A stretch of 64,000 nt of DNA from Enterococcus sp. ZJ1622 (GTDB lineage Bacteria > Bacillota > Bacilli > Lactobacillales > Enterococcaceae), in contig NZ_JAAKDW010000005.1 in assembly GCF_011038845.1 (NCBI RefSeq), forward strand, positions 124,001-188,000, written 5' to 3'. Shown here piece by piece: positions 50,395 to 60,116 of the stretch. How positions within the stretch are numbered: the first letter of the stretch is position 1; each line of letters begins with the position of its first letter. The notes under the pieces are model-generated. The model searched no databases. It saw only the letters and a program-made list of their open reading frames with translations, and was not told where the DNA came from. Made by a program: the position numbers and the translations under genes.

Positions 50395-51168
50395 GTGTCA
50401 AATTATCGCGCAATCACATTTTTCGATCTTGACGGGACACTATTAGATGGTCAGTCAAAAATCACAACTGAAATTGCCGCAGCGATGCACCGATTAAAGG
50501 AAAACAATGTCCTTCCTGTCATCGCCACCGGACGAACAGAAGCAGAAATCCACCCGATCATGGCTGATGCTGGGATCACTTCAGCAGTCACGATGAATGG
50601 TTCTTATATTCGTGTGAATGGAGATGAACTCTTTTCACAGCAGTTCTCTGCAGAAGAATGCCAGAAAATGTATGAACATGTCAAAAATCAGGGACATGAA
50701 CTTTCTTACTATAATCCAAAAAATATCTGGTGTACCGGGCACAGTGAAACAATGGTTGCGGCTTACGATTATATCCATTCGGAAGTGCCTGAGATCAATC
50801 CATTGGCTTTTCAAACCAATCCGATCAATATGCTCCTGATTTTATCGCAGTCTGGAGATGATTATTATCATGAAATTTTTCCAGATTTCACTTTCTACCG
50901 TAACGGTCCTTACTCGATCGATACGGTCAAAAAAGGGATCTCCAAAGGATTTGGTGTACAACGTCTGAAAAAAGAATTGAATCTTGAACACGTTCCGACT
51001 TTCGGCTTCGGTGATGGGCCGAATGACTTCGCACTGCTTGAGGCTTGTGATAATAAAATAGCGATGGGCAATGCCTATGATGGATTGAAGGAACTAGCTA
51101 CATTTATCACTAAAAAAAATACTCAAGGCGGAATCGTCCATGCCTTGAAGCATTTTGATCTCATCTAA
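50395..51168 (+). CDS. Cof-type HAD phosphatase
   Basis: 257 residues. HAD motif I FFDLDGTLLDG, motif II ATGRTE, motif III Lys in SKGFGVQRL, motif IV FGFGDGPNDFALLEA. C2b cap as in Cof/YkrA sugar-phosphate or FMN phosphatases. GTG start with AAGGAG upstream. Confidence 0.93.
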   Translation: MSNYRAITFFDLDGTLLDGQSKITTEIAAAMHRLKENNVLPVIATGRTEAEIHPIMADAGITSAVTMNGSYIRVNGDELFSQQFSAEECQKMYEHVKNQGHELSYYNPKNIWCTGHSETMVAAYDYIHSEVPEINPLAFQTNPINMLLILSQSGDDYYHEIFPDFTFYRNGPYSIDTVKKGISKGFGVQRLKKELNLEHVPTFGFGDGPNDFALLEACDNKIAMGNAYDGLKELATFITKKNTQGGIVHALKHFDLI

Positions 51169-51176
51169 AAAAACTT

Positions 51177-51237
51177 GTCATTTGGGCTCTTTCTCAAAAA
51201 ATGCTTATTTTTTATTAAGAAAGAGTCTGAAAATGAC
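51177..51237 (+). terminator. Stem-loop after the HAD gene
   Basis: GTCATTT/AAATGAC outside and CTCTTTCT/AGAAAGAG inside. No T-run follows, so termination is uncertain. Confidence 0.4.
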
Positions 51238-51265
51238 GTAAAACAAAGGGAACAAGAAGTTTTTA

Positions 51266-51293
51266 TTGAAAAAGACGGAAGATATGTTATACT
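51266..51293 (+). promoter_or_regulatory. tmRNA promoter
   Basis: TTGAAA, 16 bp, TATACT, about 40 bp before the mature 5' end. Confidence 0.7.
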
Positions 51294-51333
51294 AATCATG
51301 TGTAAAAATTACTCGTAACCCTTGTTAGCTAAC

Positions 51334-51698
51334 GGGGACGTTACGGATTCGACAGGCACAGTTCGAGCTTGAATTGCGTTTCGTAGGTTACGTCTACGTT
51401 AAAACGTTACAGTTAAATATAACTGCTAAAAACGAAAACAACTCTTACGCTTTAGCTGCCTAAAAACAGTTAGCGTAGATCCTCTCGGCGTCGCCCATGC
51501 GCTCGAGCAAGGGTCCTAACTTTAGTGGGATACGCTGGATTTTTCCGTCTGTAAAATCCAGAAGAGCTCATCAGACTAGCGATACAGAATGCCTGTCACT
51601 CGGCAAGCTGTAAAGCGAAACCTCAAATGAGTTGACTATGAACGTAGATTTTTAAGTGGCGATGTGTTTGGACGCGGGTTCGACTCCCGCCGTCTCCA
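51334..51698 (+). ncRNA. ssrA: Transfer-messenger RNA
   Basis: Rescues stalled ribosomes. The ends form the tRNA-like part: GGGGACG pairs with CGTCTCC, and GGGTTCGACTCCC is the T-arm. The reading frame GCTAAAAACGAAAACAACTC begins the tag AKNENNSYALAA followed by TAA. CCA is not encoded. The tag is of enterococcal type (E. faecalis has F in place of Y, from memory). Confidence 0.97.
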
Positions 51699-51731
51699 TT
51701 GATGTCTTATTGAGACAAACAGATATGTAAG

Positions 51732-51759
51732 AAAAACGTTGTTCATTCAACGTTTTTTT
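51732..51759 (+). terminator. tmRNA terminator
   Basis: AAAAACGTTG pairs with CAACGTTTTT; seven T in the right arm and beyond. Confidence 0.85.
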
Positions 51760-51782
51760 ATTTTGGTCAACTTCCCTTCTGA

Positions 51783-52388
51783 TCAGTAATCGACGGGCAC
51801 ATCCCAGCTATCTGCCACGAGTACTTTTTCCCCGGTAGACACATGATACAGGTGGCCGTTACTGTCGATCAAATATTTCTCAGCTGTACCGTCAGCTGCA
51901 TAGACTGTTATTTCCAATTCATTGACCTCATTGACTATAGTCTCAAATCGATGGCTCTTCGGATTTGAATTCGGGTCTGCTTGACTCATGTGGTAGGATA
52001 TCCACTCGATCACTTGTTCTTTGGGCAATTTTTTCGTATCACGTTGCGTTTTATCTCGGTTGACAAGCGTGCTGATTTTCTGATATACGGTCTCTGCCTC
52101 TTGATTGGTGGTACCGAGATAAAAGTATCTGCCGAATAAAAATAGCCCGGCAAGAAGAATTAAACTTACAATGACGAAAGGGAAAAACGAATTTTTTCGA
52201 GATGTTCTTCTTGTACTCGTCACATGGAACATTTTAGCAGCTTTTCGCTGACGCAAAGCCATCTCCTCTCTTTCAAGAAGTGCTTGCAGTCGGCGTTTCT
52301 TTTCTAAGTTGTCCGTCTTGGCGATATCAAGTTTCAAACGATAGATACGGCTTTCTTCCCGCCAATAAGGGTTAGTGTTTTTACTCAT
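51783..52388 (-). CDS. Membrane-anchored protein, unknown
   Basis: 201 residues. A charged cytoplasmic N-terminus (about 1-65, helical, Arg-rich), one membrane helix (FFPFVIVSLILLAGLFLFGRYFYL), and an external part with KEQVIEWISYHMSQAD and VYAADGTAEKYLIDSNGHLYHVS. No family named. Convergent with tmRNA. Confidence 0.75.
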   Translation of the reverse strand: MSKNTNPYWREESRIYRLKLDIAKTDNLEKKRRLQALLEREEMALRQRKAAKMFHVTSTRRTSRKNSFFPFVIVSLILLAGLFLFGRYFYLGTTNQEAETVYQKISTLVNRDKTQRDTKKLPKEQVIEWISYHMSQADPNSNPKSHRFETIVNEVNELEITVYAADGTAEKYLIDSNGHLYHVSTGEKVLVADSWDVPVDY

Positions 52389-52530
52389 TTCCCTTACCTC
52401 CTAAACTAAGCTAAAGATTCAAAGTAAACGCTTTATAAATTGCTCATATTATTTATAGTGAATCAATTGAATACAACTTGATCAAAAACAAGCTCTGAAA
52501 TTATCTTTTTTTGATGACAGATGGAAAAGC

Positions 52531-52579
52531 CCCATTAAGATAAAATCCAGGTGATTTTTTACCTTGATGGGGTTTTTTG
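52531..52579. terminator. Bidirectional terminator
   Basis: CCCCAT/ATGGGG with inner TAAAATCC and GGTGATTTTTTA. Six T on plus and four on minus. It probably serves the small gene at 52654-52914. Confidence 0.7.
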
Positions 52580-52653
52580 ATTGATACATTCAGTAAATCA
52601 TTTTTATCTATTGATAAGTGCCCGCAGACAATAATTATATATAAAAAAACCGA

Positions 52654-52914
52654 TTAAGAAACTAGTGTATGCTCATATTTTTTATTGTATTCGTAAACAT
52701 ACTCGTTATTTTCTAATTCATATACGTGAGAATATTTTGCGACTACTTTGCCGCATTTTTCCAGTAGTTCGCCATGATCGCATTCTTCATACTCTTCTAC
52801 GCAGATTACTACGCAGTTTTCTAATTTACTAATGACTTCTCCGATCACCGTTTTTTTCAATCCGATTGGCTGGCATGCGTATTTTTTTCCTAAAATAATA
52901 GTTTCGTTGTTCAT
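52654..52914 (-). CDS. Small protein, paralogue of 28986-29198
   Basis: 86 residues starting MNNETIILGKKYACQPIGLKK. Shares the pattern GKxYxCxPIG, IGEVI, VVICVEEYEE and VAKYSHV with the copy at 28986-29198. AAAGGAG precedes the ATG. Rich in Glu and Tyr. Function unknown. 52915-53112 holds a promoter-like A/T region and nothing else recognised. Confidence 0.7.
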   Translation of the reverse strand: MNNETIILGKKYACQPIGLKKTVIGEVISKLENCVVICVEEYEECDHGELLEKCGKVVAKYSHVYELENNEYVYEYNKKYEHTLVS

Positions 52915-53112
52915 ATCTCATACTCCTTTAATCGTTTTATCATTATTTAAAATGATAATACCATTAAATTTAAATTATGAAAAATGATAACCCTTATAAT
53001 TTTAAAAAATAAAAAAAGCCATGCTAGCAACCTGAAAAAGCTTTACTAGCCGGCAGATGTCCGCTGTTTATCTTAAGTTAAATTGTATCTTATCTAATGA
53101 TACAGGAACGAT

Positions 53113-53610
53113 TTAGTTATTCGTCAAAGAAAATTCTGGTATCTTAAGATTAGTTAACAGCATTTCCACATATTTTTCTAAGTATTCTCGGTCGATGGCA
53201 TCATAGCCATTTGTCACACCGCAGTCAATATCTAACACACCGATCAACTGGTTGTTTTTGATCATCGGCACGACGATTTCTGATTGCGCTGCCGAATCAC
53301 AGGAAATATAATTTTCATGAGTTTTCACGTCATCTACGATCAACGTGGTTTGTTTTTCTGCAGATTCGCCACAGACCCCTTTTCCCATAGTGATTCGTGT
53401 ACAAGATACTCTTCCTTGGAAAGGTCCTAAAATCAGTTCGTTTCCATCGAATAAATAATAGCCGGCGAATACTGTTTCCGGCAGTGTATCATTCAATAAT
53501 GCAGAAGAATTCGCCAAGTTCACCAGCCAATTGTCTTCCGCTTCTAACAAGCCTTTTTGCTGCAGTAATAACAGTTCATAGCTTTCTTTCTTTTGTTTTT
53601 CTGTCCACAT
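53113..53610 (-). CDS. msrC: GAF-domain free methionine-(R)-sulfoxide reductase
   Basis: About 165 residues, a single GAF domain of fRMsr type. [35 protein letters not shown] shows the first two conserved cysteines (region about 68-102); the third is in [17 protein letters not shown], followed by GVLDIDCG. Reduces free Met-R-SO with thioredoxin. ATG at 53610 follows GGAGTGG. Confidence 0.9.
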   Translation of the reverse strand: MWTEKQKKESYELLLLQQKGLLEAEDNWLVNLANSSALLNDTLPETVFAGYYLFDGNELILGPFQGRVSCTRITMGKGVCGESAEKQTTLIVDDVKTHENYISCDSAAQSEIVVPMIKNNQLIGVLDIDCGVTNGYDAIDREYLEKYVEMLLTNLKIPEFSLTNN

Positions 53611-53683
53611 GATCCAAACCACTCCTTCTATGAAAAAAATTATAGCTTAATTCCCTTCTTATTGCTAGACAATATAAAAAAGA

Positions 53684-53705
53684 ACACTGCGGATTTTCGC
53701 AGTGT
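53684..53705 (-). terminator. Terminator of the als operon
   Basis: ACACTGCG/CGCAGTGT stem with a six-base loop. The minus strand continues in TCTTTTTT. Confidence 0.85.
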
Positions 53706-53747
53706 CCTTTTGTCGAAACGCTAAACAGAATGCTCTGTCCTATTCTC

Positions 53748-54458
53748 TTACTCTGCTCGCTGGATTTCTTCCGCTAGATCTGCGTAATCGATCGTCTCAT
53801 TGATGAAGGTCGGATCATCGACTGGAAAATGTTGTAGCAATGAGGAGATTCGACTGATTTCTACATCCCCATGTGCAAGCTCAAAATCCATCACATGTCC
53901 GCCGAATACCCGAGTATCATCGATAAAATGAAGATGGAAACCCGCCGCTGCTACTCCTTGGAAGAGTTCAGGCGTGAAGAAGCCAACTAATGTTCCCTCC
54001 ACGTTTTCTCTGTGGAATTCCGGCTGTGATTCGGAGATTTTTGCTAGTCTTCGATAAGGTTTTTCCTGTTTTGGCATGATACGGATATGCATGTGTTTGA
54101 ATAAACCAGTGATTTTTACTGCCAAGAATAGATTTTCACCGGCTTCTTTTGCAAGAATCTCTTTTTTCAGCTGTTCATCATTTGCAGTTGAAGTCACAGT
54201 GAATCGCTGATCTGCTATAAATTCTGTGATGGCTGCATAAGGAGTGGTTTCTTCACCAGAGAGCTTGACTACTGTTCCGTCTGATTTCCCTTGGTAGGCG
54301 TCGCCATCCAAAAAGATCACTTCGCCGTCTAATCCATGCAAGGTTCCTAATCCTAATGTCCCATGTTCAAGGAGATGGGCAACTGTTTCTGTCCCATCCA
54401 TCAATCCAGCCATCAATGCGCCTAATGTTCCATGCTGATACAATATTCGTTCTGTCAT
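53748..54458 (-). CDS. alsD: Alpha-acetolactate decarboxylase
   Basis: Converts acetolactate to acetoin. 236 residues. QHGTLGALMAGLMDGTETV, HGTLGLGTLHGLDGEVIFLDG, RENVEGTLVGFFTPE and GFHLHFIDDTRVFGGHVMDF (zinc His pair) are all characteristic. It starts 12 bp after the alsS stop. Together they divert pyruvate to neutral acetoin. Confidence 0.96.
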   Translation of the reverse strand: MTERILYQHGTLGALMAGLMDGTETVAHLLEHGTLGLGTLHGLDGEVIFLDGDAYQGKSDGTVVKLSGEETTPYAAITEFIADQRFTVTSTANDEQLKKEILAKEAGENLFLAVKITGLFKHMHIRIMPKQEKPYRRLAKISESQPEFHRENVEGTLVGFFTPELFQGVAAAGFHLHFIDDTRVFGGHVMDFELAHGDVEISRISSLLQHFPVDDPTFINETIDYADLAEEIQRAE

Positions 54459-54470
54459 AATGACACTTCC

Positions 54471-56135
54471 TTAATAAAATTGATCTGGTAAAATTGTTTC
54501 TCCCAGTTTCTCATTATCACGGTAATCGATCGGAATATCAATGATTACGGGCCCTTCTGTTGCAAAACCTTCTTCTAATGCTTGTTCTAATTCTTCTACA
54601 GTGGTTGCACGAAGCCCTTTTGCTCCAAATGCTTCTGCATATTTCACAAAATCTACTGGACCGAAATCAACACCAGAAGCACGATCATATTTCATTTTTT
54701 CTTGGAATTCGACCATATTGTAATGCCCATCATTCCAAATCAAATGAACGATATTCAATTTTTTGCGTACAGCTGTTTCCAGATCTTGTGCTGAGAATAA
54801 AAATCCGCCATCTCCTGAAACAGAAACGATTTGTGTATTTGGACGGACCAATGCTGCTGAAATCGCCCATGGAAGTGCGACACCGAGTGTTTGCATCCCA
54901 TTACTGAATAACAAATGACGAGGTTCGTAACTTCTAAAATGACGAGCCATCCAGATATAGTGGCTTCCTACATCCACTGTTACTGTCATGTCATCAGAGA
55001 CTTTTGACTGTAAGGTATTGATGACTTCCAGAGGATGCAAGATTCCTTTTTCACCGTTTGTTTGGATAACATCACGTGCCGTTAATTTTTCCTGCATAGA
55101 AGCAAGATATTCTTTCGCATCTTCAGAAACCTGTTGAGGTTCTAATGAATCTGTCAATAAATCAAGAGTAGCTGAAATATCGCCGATCAATTCTCTTTCT
55201 GGTTGCATGTAAGAATCGATTTCTGCAGGTGTTTCATCGATCACGATGATTCGTGCATCCTGTTCTGCATTCCAGTTTCGGGCTTCATATTCAATCGGAT
55301 CATAACCAATTGCGATAACCAGATCACTTCGTTTTAAAAGCATGTCCCCTGGCTGATTGCGAAATAGTCCGACTCTACCGAAAAAGTGATCTTCTAATTG
55401 ACGAGAAATCACTCCAGCTGCTTGGAACGTTTCGACCACTGGAAGAGCTGTTTTTTCAACTAATTGACGAATCGCTGCCGTTTCTTTTTCGCTAGAACCA
55501 CGCATGCCGACCAACAGCACAGGCAACTTAGCTTCACGGATGCGTTCTGCTAAATAACGGATATCATCTGCTGAAGCTGAACCAAGTTGCGGATCACTCA
55601 ACGGTTTGATCACTTTGCTTTTTACAGGTGCATCCACCACGTCTTGAGGGATACTGATGAAGCTGGCGCCTTTTTTCGAACTTTTTGCCATGCGATACGC
55701 ATTAGCGATGACTTCAGAAATCGTTTCAGGATCTTGGACTTCTGCGCTATATTTTGTGATGGGCTGAAAAAGCGCTGCATTATCCATACTTTGGTGCGTC
55801 AATTTCAACAAATCGCTTCGTTTGACTTGTCCAGCTATGGCTAAAACAGGGTCTCCTTCTGCTGTTGCAGTCACTAATCCTGTCGCTAGATTACTGGCTC
55901 CTGGTCCACTTGTTGCGATCACAACTCCCGGTTCGCCTGTGATACGTCCGATTGCTTGCGCCATAAATGCTGCATTTTGTTCATGTCTCGTAACGATCAG
56001 TTCAGGCCCTTGGTCTTCTAATTCATTAAATACGCCATCGATCTTTGCACCCGGAATCCCAAACACATAATCCACGTGATGATTGATCAAGCTCTCTACT
56101 ACAGATTTAGAACCATGTTTCACTTTCTCTTCCAT
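54471..56135 (-). CDS. alsS: Acetolactate synthase, catabolic
   Basis: Condenses two pyruvates, thiamine-diphosphate dependent. 554 residues: N-terminal pyrimidine-binding domain ([49 protein letters not shown]), central domain, C-terminal PP domain with [18 protein letters not shown] and [12 protein letters not shown]-independent catabolic type, paired with alsD. No small subunit is nearby. Confidence 0.96.
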   Translation of the reverse strand: MEEKVKHGSKSVVESLINHHVDYVFGIPGAKIDGVFNELEDQGPELIVTRHEQNAAFMAQAIGRITGEPGVVIATSGPGASNLATGLVTATAEGDPVLAIAGQVKRSDLLKLTHQSMDNAALFQPITKYSAEVQDPETISEVIANAYRMAKSSKKGASFISIPQDVVDAPVKSKVIKPLSDPQLGSASADDIRYLAERIREAKLPVLLVGMRGSSEKETAAIRQLVEKTALPVVETFQAAGVISRQLEDHFFGRVGLFRNQPGDMLLKRSDLVIAIGYDPIEYEARNWNAEQDARIIVIDETPAEIDSYMQPERELIGDISATLDLLTDSLEPQQVSEDAKEYLASMQEKLTARDVIQTNGEKGILHPLEVINTLQSKVSDDMTVTVDVGSHYIWMARHFRSYEPRHLLFSNGMQTLGVALPWAISAALVRPNTQIVSVSGDGGFLFSAQDLETAVRKKLNIVHLIWNDGHYNMVEFQEKMKYDRASGVDFGPVDFVKYAEAFGAKGLRATTVEELEQALEEGFATEGPVIIDIPIDYRDNEKLGETILPDQFY

Positions 56136-56282
56136 TGAATATCGTCCCTTTTTATGCTTTATTTTTTTATAAAAACTAGATAACGGCTAAATTACTAATA
56201 CAGATTTACAACCTGTTACATTCGGTAGTATATCACGTTTTATTTCATTTGTTTAGTCATCTGTTTCAAAAAATGAAAAAAA

Positions 56283-56309
56283 CTAGCGATTTTACAACAA
56301 AACCGCTAG
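56283..56309 (-). terminator. Terminator of the uronide ABC operon
   Basis: CTAGCG/CGCTAG with A/T-rich extension. Seven T follow on the minus strand. Confidence 0.75.
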
Positions 56310-56335
56310 CTTTCCATGAAATTTTCATACTCTTC

Positions 56336-57004
56336 TCAATGAATCGTACTGATTTTTCTCCCAACAAATTTCCTCTGGTTAAAATAAACCAAGCCAAAGA
56401 TGGCCATCGGTCCGAAAGAGATGCCAAACGGCGGTTTCAAAATGACACAAACGAATAACAATAGGAGCAGCAAAACATTGATCAGACTGACATACCATTT
56501 TTTGAATGTATAATACAAAGCGATCCGTAACACGTCTTTTTTCTTCGCTAGCGGATTTCGTACTTGAAAATACCAGCAATTGAGACTTAGCGACAAGCTC
56601 ATCACCCCAAGAAGGAAAAAGAACGGGCTAAGCCAGCGTCCAAATGGGAAGCGCAGAAAAAACAGACCATCTGCAAACGCCACTATACTTCCCGCCCATC
56701 CCATCAGCCAATAAAGATAGCCTCTCCATCCGAATTGTTTGAGTTTTTGTCTATAAACACGTACAGGAGTCATTTCTTTTTCTTTTATGACTTCTTCAAG
56801 CAAAGCGACGAGTGCAATCCCGCCTACCCCGACAAAAGATAGCGCCACAGCAAATACAGCCAGATTTCTTTCATCTATAGCTAAAAACAAAGCAGCAACA
56901 ATAAAAGGTACATTCATGAGCCAAAAGCAGAGGTTACTCACTAAAAAAAGATAGATCCACCCCATCATTTTCATGTAAAGGTTGCGTTCAAACTGCTGTT
57001 CCAA
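56336..57004 (-). CDS. DUF624 (YesL-like) membrane protein
   Basis: 222 residues with about five membrane segments. NLCFWLMNVPFIVAALFLA and the spacing of the helices fit DUF624. These proteins almost always lie beside sugar ABC transporters of this kind, often for pectin or other uronides. It follows permease 2 by 12 bp. Function unknown. Confidence 0.88.
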   Translation of the reverse strand: MEQQFERNLYMKMMGWIYLFLVSNLCFWLMNVPFIVAALFLAIDERNLAVFAVALSFVGVGGIALVALLEEVIKEKEMTPVRVYRQKLKQFGWRGYLYWLMGWAGSIVAFADGLFFLRFPFGRWLSPFFFLLGVMSLSLSLNCWYFQVRNPLAKKKDVLRIALYYTFKKWYVSLINVLLLLLLFVCVILKPPFGISFGPMAIFGLVYFNQRKFVGRKISTIH

Positions 57005-57016
57005 CTGCCCCTCCTC

Positions 57017-57889
57017 CTATTCTTTCATCCCTGACGAGGCGATCCCTTCGACGAAATACTTCTGCATCGCTAAAAAGACGATCGCTACCGGCAAGACAGA
57101 AACGACTGAAGCAGCCATGATCAACGCATATTCAGCATCAAACAATCCGATAAACATTTTCAGTCCTAGCTGGATCGTTTTATTCTCAGTCGAAGATAAA
57201 TAGATGAACGGCCCCATATAATCATTCCAAGTATTGACAAAGGTGATGATCGTCAAGCTGGCAAGTGCTGGTTTAGTCAATGGCAAGATGATTTTGCGAT
57301 AGATCCCCCACTCAGACAGCCCGTCAATCCGCGCACTTTCACAAAGCGAATCTGGAATGCTGCTATAATACTGTTTCAATAAAAACACCCCAAACGCATT
57401 GAATGCTTGAAGTAAAACCAGTGACCATAAAGTATCCGTCAGTCCGATTTTTCGCATCATGATAAATTGCGGGATCATATATGATTGCCAAGGGACCGCA
57501 ATCGTACCGATATAAGCTAAAAACAATACATCTCGCCCTTTGAACCGCAGTTTCGAAAATCCGTATGCCGCAAAACTAGAGGTGAATAACTGGATCAACG
57601 TAATCGTGATACTTAAGAATGCTGTATTTTTGAAAAACGTCACTAATGGGATCCTTGACCAGATGACAGAATAATTCTCTGGATGCCACTTTTTTGGTAC
57701 CCATTGGATCGGGATCGTGAACACTTCATTATTCGCTTTGAATGAAGCGGAAACCATCCAAAAAAAAGGAACCATCGTCATCCCCGCAAAACAAAGGAGC
57801 AAAACAAAGATCGTCCATCGACTCAACCGACTAAGTCTGCTTTTTTTGATTTTCACTGTTTTCTTTTCATTATGGATACTTGCTTCCAT
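57017..57889 (-). CDS. Carbohydrate ABC transporter permease (MalG-like)
   Basis: 290 residues, six membrane segments. The EAA loop is CESARIDGLSEWGIYRKIILPLTKPALASL. N-terminal MVPFFWMVSASFKANNEVF is usual for CUT1 permeases. It pairs with the upstream permease; no ATPase gene is in the operon, so a shared MsmX-type ATPase elsewhere is expected. Confidence 0.94.
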   Translation of the reverse strand: MEASIHNEKKTVKIKKSRLSRLSRWTIFVLLLCFAGMTMVPFFWMVSASFKANNEVFTIPIQWVPKKWHPENYSVIWSRIPLVTFFKNTAFLSITITLIQLFTSSFAAYGFSKLRFKGRDVLFLAYIGTIAVPWQSYMIPQFIMMRKIGLTDTLWSLVLLQAFNAFGVFLLKQYYSSIPDSLCESARIDGLSEWGIYRKIILPLTKPALASLTIITFVNTWNDYMGPFIYLSSTENKTIQLGLKMFIGLFDAEYALIMAASVVSVLPVAIVFLAMQKYFVEGIASSGMKE

Positions 57890-57900
57890 TGCGCCACCTC

Positions 57901-58797
57901 CTATGATCTGCGCTTGTTCCAGGAGAACTGGATCACCGTCACACCAAGTACGACAACAAATAAGATAAGCGAGATGGCCGAAGCATAGCCGAAATTGAAT
58001 TTTTTGAATGCCTCATTATAAATTTGATAAACCAGGACATTCGTTGCTCTTCCCGGACCGCCATCAGTCATCACCTGTACTAGGTCGAATATTTTGAAAC
58101 AATTGATCACTAGCATGATCGTGACAAAAAAAGTCGTGGGTTTCAATGAAGGCAGTGTCACATTCAAAAACTGCCGCCAGCGATTTGCTCCATCCATCGA
58201 AGAAGCTTCATACAATTCTTTCGGGATACTTTGCAATCCTGCAAGATACAAGATCATATAATAACCCATCCCTCGCCAAATACTCACAATCACGATCGCC
58301 CACAATGCCCAATCCGAACTTGAAGTCCAGCCGGGCGGATGCTCAATGATGTTTCGTAAAAAAAGATTGATCGGGCCCATCGTTGGATGAAACAACATAT
58401 TCCATACAACAGCGACAGCAACTAGCGATGTCACATATGGAAAGAAAAAGATCGTACGAAACAGCTTCATACCGCGTATTTTCTGATTGAGCAACAGCGC
58501 TAGCCCAAGAGAACAGACCAGCGTCCCCGGCACAACAGCAGCTGTATACAAAATCGTATTTTTCAGCGAAATCCAAAAAGTCTGGTCGCCCATCATTTTC
58601 CGAAAATTCTCTAATCCAACAAATTCAGGGGCCGAAAAAGAGTCCCATTTCATAAATGCCAAGATCAATGAAAAAACAACAGGTACCAATGTAAAAACGA
58701 AAAAACCGATAAAATTGGGTGCAATGAATGAATAAGCGATCCATGTCCGCTTTCTCTGAAGACGGGCAGATGCTTTGTTATTGATCGTATTTTCCAT
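57901..58797 (-). CDS. Carbohydrate ABC transporter permease (MalF-like)
   Basis: 298 residues from MENTINNKAS, six membrane segments, EAA loop YEASSMDGANRWRQFLNVTLPSLKPTTFF. The frame is open to 58899 but that would overlap the binding-protein gene. Between AAGGAG (about 58824-58829) and the ATG is a small hairpin CTGTC/GACAG which would bring the ribosome site closer. Confidence 0.93.
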   Translation of the reverse strand: MENTINNKASARLQRKRTWIAYSFIAPNFIGFFVFTLVPVVFSLILAFMKWDSFSAPEFVGLENFRKMMGDQTFWISLKNTILYTAAVVPGTLVCSLGLALLLNQKIRGMKLFRTIFFFPYVTSLVAVAVVWNMLFHPTMGPINLFLRNIIEHPPGWTSSSDWALWAIVIVSIWRGMGYYMILYLAGLQSIPKELYEASSMDGANRWRQFLNVTLPSLKPTTFFVTIMLVINCFKIFDLVQVMTDGGPGRATNVLVYQIYNEAFKKFNFGYASAISLILFVVVLGVTVIQFSWNKRRS

Positions 58798-58837
58798 CTC
58801 TTTATACTGTCCGGCCTGACAGTTCTCCTTTCGCTTT

Positions 58838-60094
58838 TTATTCCGATTCAGCCGCCACGCGTTTTTCCATGTTCGCTGTTCCTTTGTCCGGTGTTTCATC
58901 TCCTACTAAGATCAGCTCATGTTCTTCTTGCAGAATCTTGTCGATCGCAGGACCGTTTTTATCAATAGGAAATTCCAATTTGATTTCTTCCGGCTCAAAA
59001 GCTTTTTTAGAGATCTCGTCTGTCGGCATTCCTTTCAATTTAAAATAGATGTCGTTGATTTCATCTGTCCGATAAGAAGGCACCACTCCAACTCCTGCTA
59101 AAACCTTCGCACCTTCCTCACTTGCAGCAAATTCGATGAATTCTTGTGCTGCTTTTTGTCGTTTTGAGTTTTTATTGACTGCAAAAGCCGTTGGCGAACC
59201 GAATGTCGTGATATGTTCTCCTGATTTTTGCTGAGGGATACTCGTGATCCCCCATTCTACTTCAGTGTTCCCCGCCTCTTTATTTGCTAAGATACCAGCC
59301 ATATACCATGTTCCCATATTCATCATCGCTGCTTTTTGTTCTTCAAATTGTGATTGGTAGGTCACTTTCGTTGATTTCGCTGTTCCAAAATCCATCTGCG
59401 AACCGTCTTTTTGCATTCGGAGCGCTCGATCATAGTAATCTGTCATAAAGGAATAATCTGGTTCGATGAGATCTGCATCATTTTGCGCGGCAGCAATCGC
59501 CTGGATCGTGGAACGCCAGATATGCTGGTAGGCACCATAGACTTGACCATCATTCTTACTGAGTTTTTTTGCCAGTTCCTCATATTCGTCCCATGTGAGA
59601 TTTTCCGGATAAGGAAGGCCAGCTTCATCGAACATTTTCTTATTGTAATAAAGGACCCAAAAATCCGTGCGGTACGGAAGTGCATAGGTTTTCCCATCAA
59701 CCTTATACATTTCATAAGTTGCCGCAGCAGGTTTTGTATCAAGCTCCTTCAATCGCTCTGTCTGATCGACCAGCTGATCACGCAGGGCATAATTCGAATA
59801 CGAAAGAAGATTCTTCATGGTCAATACATCCGTTGTATCTCCAGAAGAAAGCATAGTGGTCAACTTCGTATCATAATCGTCTGAAGCGATATCGACTGCT
59901 TTCACTTTTATTCCCGTTTTTTTCTCGAATGCATCGAATAACGCTTTGAATTCCGGTGTCGTTTCATAATTCCATGTCGAGACTGTCAATTCATCTGCGG
60001 AGCCGCTACTTTCTTTCTGACTCCCACATGCAGTGATCACTAGAGAAAGCGCTAAAACTGCTGTACCTGCTAATACTTTTGTCCATTTGCTCAT
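58838..60094 (-). CDS. Sugar ABC transporter substrate-binding lipoprotein
   Basis: 418 residues. Lipoprotein signal with LSLVITACG (Cys about 23). SBP family 1 pattern: LTVSTWNYETTPEFKALFDAFEKKTGI, YALPYRTDFWVLYYNKKMFDEAGLPYPENLTWDEYEELAKKL (region about 125-165). Captures an oligosaccharide, probably uronide-containing given the GH88 neighbour. Confidence 0.95.
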   Translation of the reverse strand: MSKWTKVLAGTAVLALSLVITACGSQKESSGSADELTVSTWNYETTPEFKALFDAFEKKTGIKVKAVDIASDDYDTKLTTMLSSGDTTDVLTMKNLLSYSNYALRDQLVDQTERLKELDTKPAAATYEMYKVDGKTYALPYRTDFWVLYYNKKMFDEAGLPYPENLTWDEYEELAKKLSKNDGQVYGAYQHIWRSTIQAIAAAQNDADLIEPDYSFMTDYYDRALRMQKDGSQMDFGTAKSTKVTYQSQFEEQKAAMMNMGTWYMAGILANKEAGNTEVEWGITSIPQQKSGEHITTFGSPTAFAVNKNSKRQKAAQEFIEFAASEEGAKVLAGVGVVPSYRTDEINDIYFKLKGMPTDEISKKAFEPEEIKLEFPIDKNGPAIDKILQEEHELILVGDETPDKGTANMEKRVAAESE

Positions 60095-60116
60095 TGTTGA
60101 TCCCTCCTATTCTTTT

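Noticed and set aside
54541-54907. Plus-strand ORFs opposite alsS
   Set aside because: Antisense shadows without start signals.
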